In this document: positions 23,460 through 31,353 of the stretch, piece after piece | How positions within the stretch are numbered: the stretch's first letter is position 1 | How the letters are laid out: each line of letters begins with the position of its first letter | Source: Algoriphagus taiwanensis | Lineage (GTDB): Bacteria; Bacteroidota; Bacteroidia; Cytophagales; Cyclobacteriaceae | NCBI RefSeq assembly: GCF_036245645.1 | Contig: NZ_BTPE01000005.1 | Span: 62,001-126,000, forward strand | Direction of reading: 5' to 3' | DNA: 64,000 nucleotides | Notes under the pieces: generated by a model | What the model was told of the DNA's origin: nothing | Seen by the model: only the letters and a program-made list of their open reading frames with translations | Databases searched by the model: none | Program-made: the position numbers and the translations under genes

Positions 23460-25025
23460 ATGCTTTTCCCTTCCCTGCTTTTTGCCTTCCTGAGTGTTTT
23501 TTCCTCTGATTCTCCAAAAGAAGAAAAACCCAATATCGTCCTGATTTTGGCGGATGACTTGGGTTGGTCGGATATCGGCTGCTACGGAAGCGAAGTGGAA
23601 ACTCCCAATTTGGACTGGTTGGCTGAAAACGGGGTTCGATTCACCCAAATGTACAATACCGCCAAGTGCAACCCTTCCCGGGCGGCACTAATGACCGGAC
23701 TCTATGCCCAGCAGGTCGGCTACGAAGCCACCTATCAACAGCCTTTGATCAATGGGATTACCCTAGGCGAACTTCTGAAATCTGCCGGTTACCGTACGAT
23801 GTGGGCAGGAAAGCACCATGGTTTTGATCACCCCATGGACCGGGGATTTGACCGATATTATGGACTTATGGAAGGCGCTTCCAATCATTTCAACCCCGGA
23901 CTGCGCAGAGAAGGAGAAGCCCAACCTGCTCAAAAACGACCCGATCGGCCTTTCTACGTAGACCGGAACCTTTTCCAACCATATACTCCTCCTCAGGACT
24001 ACTACTCCACGGATTACTTTACCAAATACGCCTTGCAATGGCTGGAAGAATACCGGGCGGAAACCCAACCCTTTTTCCTATACCTGGCCTACACTGCACC
24101 CCATGACCCCCTGATGGCCTGGCCGGAGGACATCGAAAAGTACAAAGGCAAATACGACCAAGGCTACGAAGCCATTCGACAAAAGCGATTCGAAAAGCAA
24201 AAGAAACTGGGCCTGATTGCTGAAGACTACCCCATCACCGAAGCCATTCATGCCCCTTGGGAAAGCCTCTCCGACTCCCTTCAAAATCTCGAAGCTCAAA
24301 AAATGGAGGTCTACGCCGCCATGATCGACCGCATGGATCAGAAAATCGGGGAAATCATCCAAAAGCTCCGTCAGCTCGGCAAGCTGGACAATACAGTCTT
24401 CATCTTCCTCTCCGACAATGGGGCCTCTGCCGAGATGGTAAATATCCCCGGAGATGGGAAAATCGGCACCGTGGGCCACTGGACCTCACTCGGAGGAGAT
24501 TGGGCCAATGTGGGCAATACTCCGCTCCGCTTTTTCAAAAACTACTCTTTCGAGGGAGGCATCCGCACGCCCTTGATTATTTCTTGGCCCAAAGGACTGC
24601 AGGCCAAAAACCAATTCAATGACTTTCCTGCCCACCTGATCGATATTCTTCCTACGCTGGCAGACCTTTCCGGAGCCACTTACCCCGAGAAACTGGACGG
24701 AAAGCCGGTGCTCCCCTATGCCGGGCAAAGTTTACTCCCTGCGATCCGAGGAGAAATGGAAGTTCGGGAAAAGCCCATTTTCTGGGAATGGGCCGTTGGG
24801 CGGGCGGTCCGTCAGGGAGATTGGAAACTGGTAGCCCATGGCAAAGAAGCCCCTTGGGAACTCTTTGACCTTTCCACCGACCCCTACGAAACCAAGAACC
24901 GAATCGCTGATTTTCCGGAAAAAGCACAGGAACTTCGGACCCTTTTCCAAGAATGGAAAGAGAGAAGTGCTCAGCAAAAGGCTTCGGGACAACTCAGCTG
25001 GCCTTCTGCCTCATCTGACCAATGA
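23460..25025 (+). CDS. Arylsulfatase-family sulfatase
   Basis: 521 residues, short signal peptide (residues 1-~16). The formylglycine signature is CNPSRAALMTG with Cys70 as the residue to be converted by a maturase, in the canonical C-x-P-S-R form. Metal-site residues are seen in ILADDLGWSD and IFLSDNGAS, and the AGKHHGFDHP segment corresponds to the active-site lysine/histidine region. The family hydrolyses sulfate esters; in this group substrates are often sulfated polysaccharides, but none can be named. Its stop overlaps the start of a 43-codon membrane mini-gene. No sulfatase-maturing enzyme gene is in the window. Confidence 0.92.
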   Translation: MLFPSLLFAFLSVFSSDSPKEEKPNIVLILADDLGWSDIGCYGSEVETPNLDWLAENGVRFTQMYNTAKCNPSRAALMTGLYAQQVGYEATYQQPLINGITLGELLKSAGYRTMWAGKHHGFDHPMDRGFDRYYGLMEGASNHFNPGLRREGEAQPAQKRPDRPFYVDRNLFQPYTPPQDYYSTDYFTKYALQWLEEYRAETQPFFLYLAYTAPHDPLMAWPEDIEKYKGKYDQGYEAIRQKRFEKQKKLGLIAEDYPITEAIHAPWESLSDSLQNLEAQKMEVYAAMIDRMDQKIGEIIQKLRQLGKLDNTVFIFLSDNGASAEMVNIPGDGKIGTVGHWTSLGGDWANVGNTPLRFFKNYSFEGGIRTPLIISWPKGLQAKNQFNDFPAHLIDILPTLADLSGATYPEKLDGKPVLPYAGQSLLPAIRGEMEVREKPIFWEWAVGRAVRQGDWKLVAHGKEAPWELFDLSTDPYETKNRIADFPEKAQELRTLFQEWKERSAQQKASGQLSWPSASSDQ

Positions 25026-25153
25026 AAGACAACGTGACACTCCTAATCGTTGTGGGGATTTTGGCCCTGTATTTCCTGATCGGTATCGGTTGGCTGCTTT
25101 ATAAAATGACCGGCTCCAAACCGGAAGACAAAGAGCCTAAATCTCCCCGGTAA
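25022..25153 (+). CDS. 43-residue single-pass membrane mini-protein
   Basis: An ATG overlapping the sulfatase stop (ATGA) opens a 43-codon frame to a TAA at 25151-25153. The product is a short polar start (KDNVT), one hydrophobic helix of about 22 residues (LLIVVGILALYFLIGIGWLL), then a charged tail (GSKPEDKEPKSPR). Start position, codon-perfect coupling and the clean membrane-helix layout argue for a real small gene co-translated with the sulfatase. Function unknown; it could equally be a chance frame. Confidence 0.5.
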   Translation: MKDNVTLLIVVGILALYFLIGIGWLLYKMTGSKPEDKEPKSPR

Positions 25154-25250
25154 GCCCTTCGGAGATGAAGTTTATGTAAACTTTGGCAAAGATCTCCCGG
25201 AAAAAAGCCGGCTTGCTTATCTTTCCCCTTCGAATCCAAATGAACCCAAT

Positions 25251-26033
25251 ATGCTTCGTCTTTTCCTTTGTTTCCTAGCCATGACCGTCCTTTCCCTTTC
25301 CTCCATTGCACAGGATTCTTTTCACTCCAATCCCGTGATCGCGCATCGGGGAGCTTGGAAAAAGAACAACCTGCCCCAAAACTCCATTGCCTCCCTTCGG
25401 GAAGCGATTCGACTGGGTTGTATGGGGACGGAGTTTGACGTGTGGATGACCAAGGACGAGGTTCTCGTAGTCAATCACGACCATGACTTTATGGGAATGG
25501 ACATCGAGGAAAGCACCTATACCGAGCTTTTATCCCAGAAATTGTCCAACGGGGAAAAGATCCCCACCCTGGAGGAATACCTGCGCGAAGGCATGAAGCA
25601 AACAGGCACCCGATTGATCTTGGAGTTTAAGCCATCCCGACTCGGCGTGGAGAGAAGCGAACGCGTCGGCGAACTCAGTGTGCTGACCGTTAAAAAACTC
25701 GGTGCGGAAAAGTGGGTGGATTACATCACCTTCAGCTATGAGGGAGGGAAAAAAGCCATCGCCACCGACCCCCAAGCCAATGTGGCCTACCTTACTGGAG
25801 ACAAATCTCCAGCAACTTTAAAGGAGGATGGATTTTTTGGCTTCGATTACAATATCCGACTGGTCAAGCTGAGGGCGGATTGGATCACTGAAGCACAGGA
25901 GTTAGGCCTGACTACCAATGCATGGACTGTCAATGATACCGAGGACATGACTTGGTTGCTGGACAGAAAGGTAGACTTCATCACCACCGACGAACCCGAA
26001 CTCCTTTTTGATTTATTGAAGGAAAGGAAATAA
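25251..26033 (+). CDS. Glycerophosphodiester phosphodiesterase, secreted
   Basis: 260 residues with a signal peptide (MLRLFLCFLAMTVLSLSSIAQ). GDPD motifs: IAHRGAWKKN (catalytic His32/Arg33), GTEFDVWMTKDE (metal-binding Glu61/Asp63), VVNHDHDF (His76), later RLILEFKP and the closing AWTVNDTEDMTWLLDRKVDFITTDEP. The usual PENT box is PQNS here. It would split glycerophosphodiesters to glycerol-3-phosphate and an alcohol in the periplasm. ATG start. It converges with the ABC ATPase gene, with only 15 bases between stops. Confidence 0.9.
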   Translation: MLRLFLCFLAMTVLSLSSIAQDSFHSNPVIAHRGAWKKNNLPQNSIASLREAIRLGCMGTEFDVWMTKDEVLVVNHDHDFMGMDIEESTYTELLSQKLSNGEKIPTLEEYLREGMKQTGTRLILEFKPSRLGVERSERVGELSVLTVKKLGAEKWVDYITFSYEGGKKAIATDPQANVAYLTGDKSPATLKEDGFFGFDYNIRLVKLRADWITEAQELGLTTNAWTVNDTEDMTWLLDRKVDFITTDEPELLFDLLKERK

Positions 26034-26048
26034 AAGCTGCCCGAAATC

Positions 26049-27008
26049 TCAGGACTTCAGCCTGAGCACCCGCTCCTCATCCCAATGGAGGTACACCCGA
26101 TCTCCGGAGGAAAATCTCCGCTGAGGATCATCCACCTCCCATAGCAACCCACTGTCCTTCAGCCGGATAAAGAGTGAATTGTAATGCACCAAAAAACGCT
26201 GATCGACCACGTGACCGAGCAGTCCGCCCTTAGTTCTTAGCTTCACATCTGAGGGCCGGATATAGGTCTGATCCTCTCCGGGAAGGGGATTGATGACAGA
26301 AAAAAGCCGGGCCACATAGCGAGTCTTGGGATGCTCGCAGAGGCTTTGGGAATTCCCTTTCTGGATCAGCTTCCCCTTTTGCAGGATCAACACCGAGTCC
26401 GTAAGCCGCAAGGCATCGTCCAACTCATGCGTCACAAAGATCACCGTGGTTCCCATTTCCTGAAGCAATTCCTTAAGTTCCTGAAGAAGCTTTCGCTTTT
26501 GGATGGCATCGAGATGGGAAAAAGGCTCATCGAGAAGCAAGACTTCAGGCTCCACGGCCAAGGCCTGGGCAATGGCCACTTTCTGCTGCTGTCCTCCGCT
26601 GAGTTGGCGGGGCAGGCGCTCCCGATAGGCTTCCAGTCCAAACTGTCGCAGCAGGCGATCCAATTGCTTTTTGCGGTAAGCCGGATCAAAAAGCAAAAGC
26701 GGGCGGAGGATATTTTCCTCCACGGTGGAGTTGGGGAAAAGCTGGTAATCCTGATGAATCAGCTTGATCTCATCGTAGCCGGGCACTAGTTTTTCGGCTG
26801 GGTTTTCGATTTTTTTTCCATCGAGCAAGACCTCTCCGGAGCTTTGGGTCATCAATCCGGCGGCGATGCGGAGGAGGGTACTTTTCCCCGAACCGCTCTC
26901 CCCGACTATGGCGATCATCTCCCCTTTTTCAAGCTGGAGAGAAAAATCCTGAAGAACGGTTTGGGTTTGGTAGGATTTGCTGAGGTGACTCAGTGTAAAA
27001 TAAGACAT
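26049..27008 (-). CDS. ABC transporter ATP-binding protein with TOBE-like tail
   Basis: 319 residues. Walker A GESGSGKST, signature LSGGQQQKVAIAQAL, Walker B VLLLDEPFSHLD and H-loop VTHELDDALR, followed from about residue 235 by a beta-rich extension (TYIRPSDVKLRTKG, SGDRVYLHWDEERVLRL) like the TOBE region of import ATPases of the PotA/FbpC/CysA type. No permease or binding-protein gene lies on either side, so partners must be elsewhere. Minus strand, facing a repeat-rich spacer. Confidence 0.85.
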   Translation of the reverse strand: MSYFTLSHLSKSYQTQTVLQDFSLQLEKGEMIAIVGESGSGKSTLLRIAAGLMTQSSGEVLLDGKKIENPAEKLVPGYDEIKLIHQDYQLFPNSTVEENILRPLLLFDPAYRKKQLDRLLRQFGLEAYRERLPRQLSGGQQQKVAIAQALAVEPEVLLLDEPFSHLDAIQKRKLLQELKELLQEMGTTVIFVTHELDDALRLTDSVLILQKGKLIQKGNSQSLCEHPKTRYVARLFSVINPLPGEDQTYIRPSDVKLRTKGGLLGHVVDQRFLVHYNSLFIRLKDSGLLWEVDDPQRRFSSGDRVYLHWDEERVLRLKS

Positions 27009-27134
27009 GAGCAGATTTGAGGTTCAATATTCGATATTCGGCATTTATTCAAGGATTGGAAAATTGAAAGATTGAAAAATTAGAAAATTGAGCAGGATAG
27101 TAACTTCATCTTTGCAAGGAACATTTGATATATC

Positions 27135-27720
27135 CATCTGTGATGATCTGTGGAATCTGTGAGATTTTTTGGATTGTTCACAGATGTCACAGATTCCCAC
27201 AAATGTTCTTTTTACCAATTTTTAGCCTTCTGAATTCATACTTCTGACTTTAAACTTGCTCACAGATGACACAGATTCCCACAGATGTTCTTTTTGCAAA
27301 TTTTCAGCCTTCTGAATTCATACTTCTGACTTTAAATAGGGCTCACAGATGTCACAGATTCCCACAGATATATTTTTTCCGAGTTTCAGCCTTTTGACTC
27401 TCGTGCTGAGCTAGTGGACCCTGATTTTGCGAAGGGGCAAGGCTTCAGATTTTTGATTCTCCCACAGATTTCCACGGATTAAAATCACAGATGCAAACAG
27501 ATATTCTTTTTACGAATTTTCAGCCTTCTGAATTCATACTTCTGACTTTAAATAGCGCTCACAGATGTCACAGATCCACTCAGCTATTCCTTTTCCCAAT
27601 TTTCAGCTTTCAGACTTCATACTTCTGACTTTAAATAGTGCTCACAGATGACACAGATTCCCACAGAAATTCATTTTACCAGTTTTCAGCCTTCTGAATT
27701 CATATTTCTTACTTCTCCAC
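27135..27720. repeat. Tandem array of ~83-bp units containing CACAGAT triplets
   Basis: Six units begin TCACAGATG at about 27178, 27260, 27343, 27485, 27559 and 27642; full units are 82-83 bases, the third is diverged after half its length and the fourth lacks its first part. Each unit is a triple CACAGAT at 9-10 base intervals, then an AT-rich stretch and the conserved words AGCCTTCTGAATTCATACTT and CTGACTTTAAATAG. Just to the left (27135-27163) is one inverted copy of the CACAGAT triplet, so the left end can form a hairpin. No open reading frame runs through it. Units differ from each other by a few to many substitutions. Confidence 0.8.
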
Positions 27721-27754
27721 TACTTACCATTTACCAATCACAAAAATCAACCGC

Positions 27755-28102
27755 CTACTCCAACCCCTCCCTCACCGACTTCGGCAAAGAACCCCTCACC
27801 AGCTCGTAGCTATGCCGGGTAAGCTCGATAATCAGGGAATCGGGGACACTTCCTTCGACAGAGACCGAGTTCCACAGCTTTTTATTCATATGGTAGCCGG
27901 GGGTGATGCCGGGGTATTGTTCCCGAAGCTCGATGGCCCGTTCCGGGTCGCACTTCAGATTGACAAAATCCCAAACTTCAAGGTCAGCGATAGCAAAGAT
28001 CTTCCCGCCCACGCGAAAGCAGAGCGTATTCGCATCAAAGGGTGTGTCTTCCGATACTCCCGGAAGACCAAGGCAAAAGTCACGGAAATAGGATAAAGTC
28101 AT
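27755..28102 (-). CDS. MmcQ/YjbR-family protein
   Basis: 115 residues. Family features are the start FRDFCLGLPGVSEDTPFDANTLCFRVGGKIFA, LKCDPERAIELREQY, HMNKKLWNSV and the closing helix LTRHSYELVRGSLPK. The fold is a small CyaY/MmcQ-like double-wing protein; DNA binding has been proposed for relatives but the biological role is not known. ATG start. It is flanked by a repeat array on one side and a 358-base spacer on the other, so it is probably a single-gene unit. Confidence 0.85.
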   Translation of the reverse strand: MTLSYFRDFCLGLPGVSEDTPFDANTLCFRVGGKIFAIADLEVWDFVNLKCDPERAIELREQYPGITPGYHMNKKLWNSVSVEGSVPDSLIIELTRHSYELVRGSLPKSVREGLE

Positions 28103-28460
28103 CTTGAATTAAGAAGTCAGAGGTATTAAGTCTAGGGAACAAAAGGGAAAGGGAATCTAGATAAAAAAAAACAATAACACACAGCAATGGGTATTTGATA
28201 AATGAAAGTGAAGAGTCATCTTAAAAAAATCAAAAAGATGAAATTCATACAAATTAGGCCGGCTTTTTGAGAGAAGTGGTTTTTTAGGTAGATTCTTTTG
28301 TGTTGAATTTTGGCCAAAAAAACTCAGGCATTGTTTTGAGAAATTTTATCTAAAAAACGACAAAGAAATCAGTTATTCATGTCGATTTCCTGATCAAAAG
28401 TCAAATATTGACAGGTTTTAATGTGCAAATTTTATGATGAATGCCAATTAGAATTAGGGT
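28103..28460. other. 358-base AT-rich spacer before potassium transporter
   Basis: No gene, hairpin or repeat of note. It is AT-richer than most of the window and shares that composition with the transporter gene it precedes; it presumably holds the promoters of the two divergent genes. Confidence 0.4.
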
Positions 28461-29816
28461 ATGACAGCTAAAAAAAACATCCTTGAAAGATTTTTGACCT
28501 GGTACAAAAGATTTCAAATAAGCAAGTCCCCTCAAATGAATTTAGTATGGGGATTTTTTCTTTACACGCTTGTTGGTTTTGGACTTTTAAGCATCCCACT
28601 CTTCCATAAAACAAGTGTCGGTTTTCTAGACAATTTGTTTATTTCAACTTCTGCAATTTCAACAACTGGACTTGTAACGGTCAGCCTTTATGATTCTTAT
28701 AACTTTATAGGCCAACTGATTGTAATGGGCCTATTTCAAATTGGTGGGATTGGTTATATGACATTAACTACTTACTACCTGTTATTTACAACCAAAAACT
28801 TAACGCATTGGCACCATAAGATAATTGGGACTGAATTTACTCTCCCAAGAACTATTAAAGTTAACGACTTCATTAGAAGTGTAATTGTGTTTACAACTGT
28901 AATGGAAACATTGGGAGCAATTAGTTTTTACATCGCTTTTAAACAAACAGGTATGGAGCCATTGAAAGCAATATGGTTTTCAATATTTCACAGTGTATCC
29001 GCATTTTGTACAGCGGGATTTGGCTTGTTCAACGATAGTTTTGAAAGTTACAGTGACAATATCTTTATCAACATCATAATTTCAGTTCTTGCAATTGCGG
29101 GTTCACTTGGATTTATTGTTATAACCGATCTTTGGTACAGATTTAGAGGCCGATCTCAAAATATATCATTTACCACCAAGATTATAACCTATGGATTTGT
29201 TCTACTCCTATTCATCGGTACTACTCTGGTATATTTCGCAGAAACAAGTATTCAGAGTTCCGATTCCAGATTTTCTGAATCATTCTTTCAAGCGATGACA
29301 GCAATGACTACTGTAGGCTTTAATACAATTTCTACAGGTGAACTAAGCTTACCCATTTTGCTATTCATCACATTTTTGATGTACATAGGTGCTTCGCCTT
29401 CTGGAACTGCTGGAGGAATGAAAATAACTACTCTAACAGCGATGATATCGGTCTTAAAAAGTAGACTCTTCGGACAAAAGCAAATTTCTTTTTTAAATAA
29501 AACCATTCCATTTGAGCGACTTTACGTAGCTACTTCCACTTTCATCCTCTACACCAGCATAATATTTCTTTTTACATTTTTATTGACATTTACTGAGCAT
29601 TTTGAGTTTGAAAAAATCCTCTTTGAAGTTGCCTCAGCTCTTGGAACTGTTGGGCTTAGCACAGGGATTACGGGTGACTTATCATCCACTGGCAAGCTTT
29701 TGGTCATTATTTTAATGTTCATTGGACGCGTTGGCGTTTTGACATTTGGTTTTGCTCTTTTGGAGAGGCAATCAAAGGATAGCCCTGAACCTATTGAAGA
29801 TGATTTAGCTGTTTAA
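28461..29816 (+). CDS. ktrB: KtrB/TrkH-type potassium uptake membrane subunit
   Basis: 451 residues, about ten membrane segments with four pore loops, each carrying the filter glycine: ISTTGLVTV, FCTAGFGLF, MTTVGFNT and LGTVGLSTG. Length and loop sequences fit KtrB rather than the longer TrkH. The ion-conducting subunit normally needs a cytoplasmic RCK partner (KtrA/TrkA), which is not adjacent. Codon use is visibly AT-rich (many AAA, ATT, TTA codons) compared with the genes on either side, as is the upstream spacer, which suggests a separate origin. ATG start. Confidence 0.88.
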   Translation: MTAKKNILERFLTWYKRFQISKSPQMNLVWGFFLYTLVGFGLLSIPLFHKTSVGFLDNLFISTSAISTTGLVTVSLYDSYNFIGQLIVMGLFQIGGIGYMTLTTYYLLFTTKNLTHWHHKIIGTEFTLPRTIKVNDFIRSVIVFTTVMETLGAISFYIAFKQTGMEPLKAIWFSIFHSVSAFCTAGFGLFNDSFESYSDNIFINIIISVLAIAGSLGFIVITDLWYRFRGRSQNISFTTKIITYGFVLLLFIGTTLVYFAETSIQSSDSRFSESFFQAMTAMTTVGFNTISTGELSLPILLFITFLMYIGASPSGTAGGMKITTLTAMISVLKSRLFGQKQISFLNKTIPFERLYVATSTFILYTSIIFLFTFLLTFTEHFEFEKILFEVASALGTVGLSTGITGDLSSTGKLLVIILMFIGRVGVLTFGFALLERQSKDSPEPIEDDLAV

Positions 29817-29893
29817 AAGAATGAGAATCACATGGCACTTACCAAGAAATTGTTAAAAGGAATTGAAAATGAGACTTTTAAACCAAAAAATAT

Positions 29894-30193
29894 ATGCAAG
29901 GCAAAATCAAATATGACTTTTCGGCCAAAGTGTGGAAATCCCCCGGGATGGGTGGATGGGTATTTGTCTCTCTGCCCAAGGAACTGGCCCATGAAATCCG
30001 ACAAAACCTAGCTTGGCAAGAAGAAGGCTGGGGACGAATGCAGGCTAGAGCAGAAATCAAAGGATTAGCTTGGGATACAGCAATTTGGTTTGACAAAAAG
30101 CAGGACACCTACCTCCTTCCTCTGAAGGCTGAAATCCGGAAGAAAGCCCAGGTGAATCTGGGAGAGAGCATCAGTTTGAGTATTTCTATCTGA
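29894..30193 (+). CDS. DUF1905 domain protein
   Basis: 99 residues: KIKYDFSAKVWKSPGMGGWVFVSLP, then GWGRMQARAEIKGLAWDTAIWF and LPLKAEIRKKAQVNLGESISLSISI. This is the compact beta-barrel DUF1905 pattern, in which the domain usually stands alone or precedes a YdeI-like part, absent here. ATG start about 80 bases after the potassium transporter stop, but composition is closer to the rest of the window than to that gene. Function unknown. Confidence 0.8.
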   Translation: MQGKIKYDFSAKVWKSPGMGGWVFVSLPKELAHEIRQNLAWQEEGWGRMQARAEIKGLAWDTAIWFDKKQDTYLLPLKAEIRKKAQVNLGESISLSISI

Positions 30194-30583
30194 TCAAGAG
30201 CATTATCCAGAATGGATTCCCATTATTTAGTATCACCATTGGACAAGTAATATATGATTTACGAATTACGATTTACGAGATCTGAAGAACCTCAAACACC
30301 GATTGAGGATCACAACTTTAGAACTTCTAACTTACTTATCTCCCAACTTTTTATTTTCGATTTACGAAGTACGATTTACGACAATTTTCAGGCACTCCGA
30401 CCCTTTATTGAGCTTAGAAATCTTTGGCATTTAAAAAGACGAGCTTACAAACGGCCAATTTTTCAATTTTCTAATCTTTCAATCTTCCAATCCATTCCGA
30501 CTTCCCGCTCCCTTTATCGGACATCACCCCCCCTACATCCTACATCCGACATCCGACATCTGACTTTTTTCTTCGGTCTTCCC
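30194..30583. other. 390-base spacer of repeat words
   Basis: No gene. GATTTACGAATTACGATT-type words occur at 30256-30279 and 30359-30382; 30455-30492 is the reverse complement of the 'attgaaagattg' words at 23280 and 27050; 30540-30565 holds CATCCGACATCCGACAT, the reverse complement of the 23106 word. A reading frame across it is not credible. Confidence 0.6.
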
Positions 30584-31342
30584 TCAATACGCCGTCCAGC
30601 CTCCGTCCGCTACCAAGACTTCCCCATTCACAAAGGATGAGTCGTCTGAAGCCAGAAACAGGGCGATTCGGGCGATTTCTTCAGATTCACCCATTCGGGA
30701 CATGGAGCCTGCACCCGAGCTGCAAAGGGCTGCACCTTCTTCATCCACTTGTGCATTTTTCATGATGTTGGTATTGACTCCTCCGGGAGCGATTACATTG
30801 CAGCGAATTCCCTTTTTGGAGTACATAAAGCCGATGTTTTTACTCATTCCGATCAGGGCGTGCTTGGAAGTGGTGTAGGTAACGCCAGCTCTTCCTCCCA
30901 TCACACCGCCGATGGAGGCAATATTGATGATTACTCCTTTTCCCTGCTTTAGCATTTGGGCAATGGCCTCCCGGGAAGCATAGAATGGCCCATTCACATT
31001 CACTGCCATTACTTTCTGCCAAAGCTTGTCCGACACCCGATCCAGTGGCATAAAGTCATCCATTATCCCGGCATTGTTGACCAGAATATCCAGAGAACCA
31101 AACTCAATCACAGCGGCATGGATCAGCTTTTTCACCTGATCCTCGTCAGAAACATCGCATTTGAGCCCGATGGCATGCCCGCCTTGATGACGGATAGTCT
31201 CAGCTACCATTTCTGCATCGGTAGAATTGACATCGGAAACAATCACTTTGGCTCCCTCTTGAGCAAAAAGTTCGGCCATGGCCTTTCCCATCCCGGAGGC
31301 TGCTCCGGTGATGACGGCGGTTTTATTTTCCAGCTTTTTCAT
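30584..31342 (-). CDS. Short-chain dehydrogenase/reductase
   Basis: 252 residues, classical SDR. Cofactor site VITGAASGMGKAMAELF (G-x3-G-x-G), Asp in VIVSDVNS pointing to NAD(H), NNAG, catalytic Ser in IASIGG, Tyr/Lys in YTTSKHA, and the usual closing SSFVNGEVLVADGGWTAY. The substrate is not evident; the closest general group is the glucose-1-dehydrogenase/3-oxoacyl-ACP reductase type. It begins 11 bases after the PEP synthase stop on the same strand, so the two are probably co-transcribed. Confidence 0.88.
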   Translation of the reverse strand: MKKLENKTAVITGAASGMGKAMAELFAQEGAKVIVSDVNSTDAEMVAETIRHQGGHAIGLKCDVSDEDQVKKLIHAAVIEFGSLDILVNNAGIMDDFMPLDRVSDKLWQKVMAVNVNGPFYASREAIAQMLKQGKGVIINIASIGGVMGGRAGVTYTTSKHALIGMSKNIGFMYSKKGIRCNVIAPGGVNTNIMKNAQVDEEGAALCSSGAGSMSRMGESEEIARIALFLASDDSSFVNGEVLVADGGWTAY

Positions 31343-31353
31343 AAGTATTAAGT

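Noticed and set aside
27178..27720. Possible CRISPR array
   Set aside because: Units are ~83 bases with several conserved words and no alternation of constant repeats and unique spacers; no cas genes.
30254..30640. 128-codon frame across the repeat-word spacer
   Set aside because: Composed of repeat words and low-complexity sequence, without start context or recognisable protein features.
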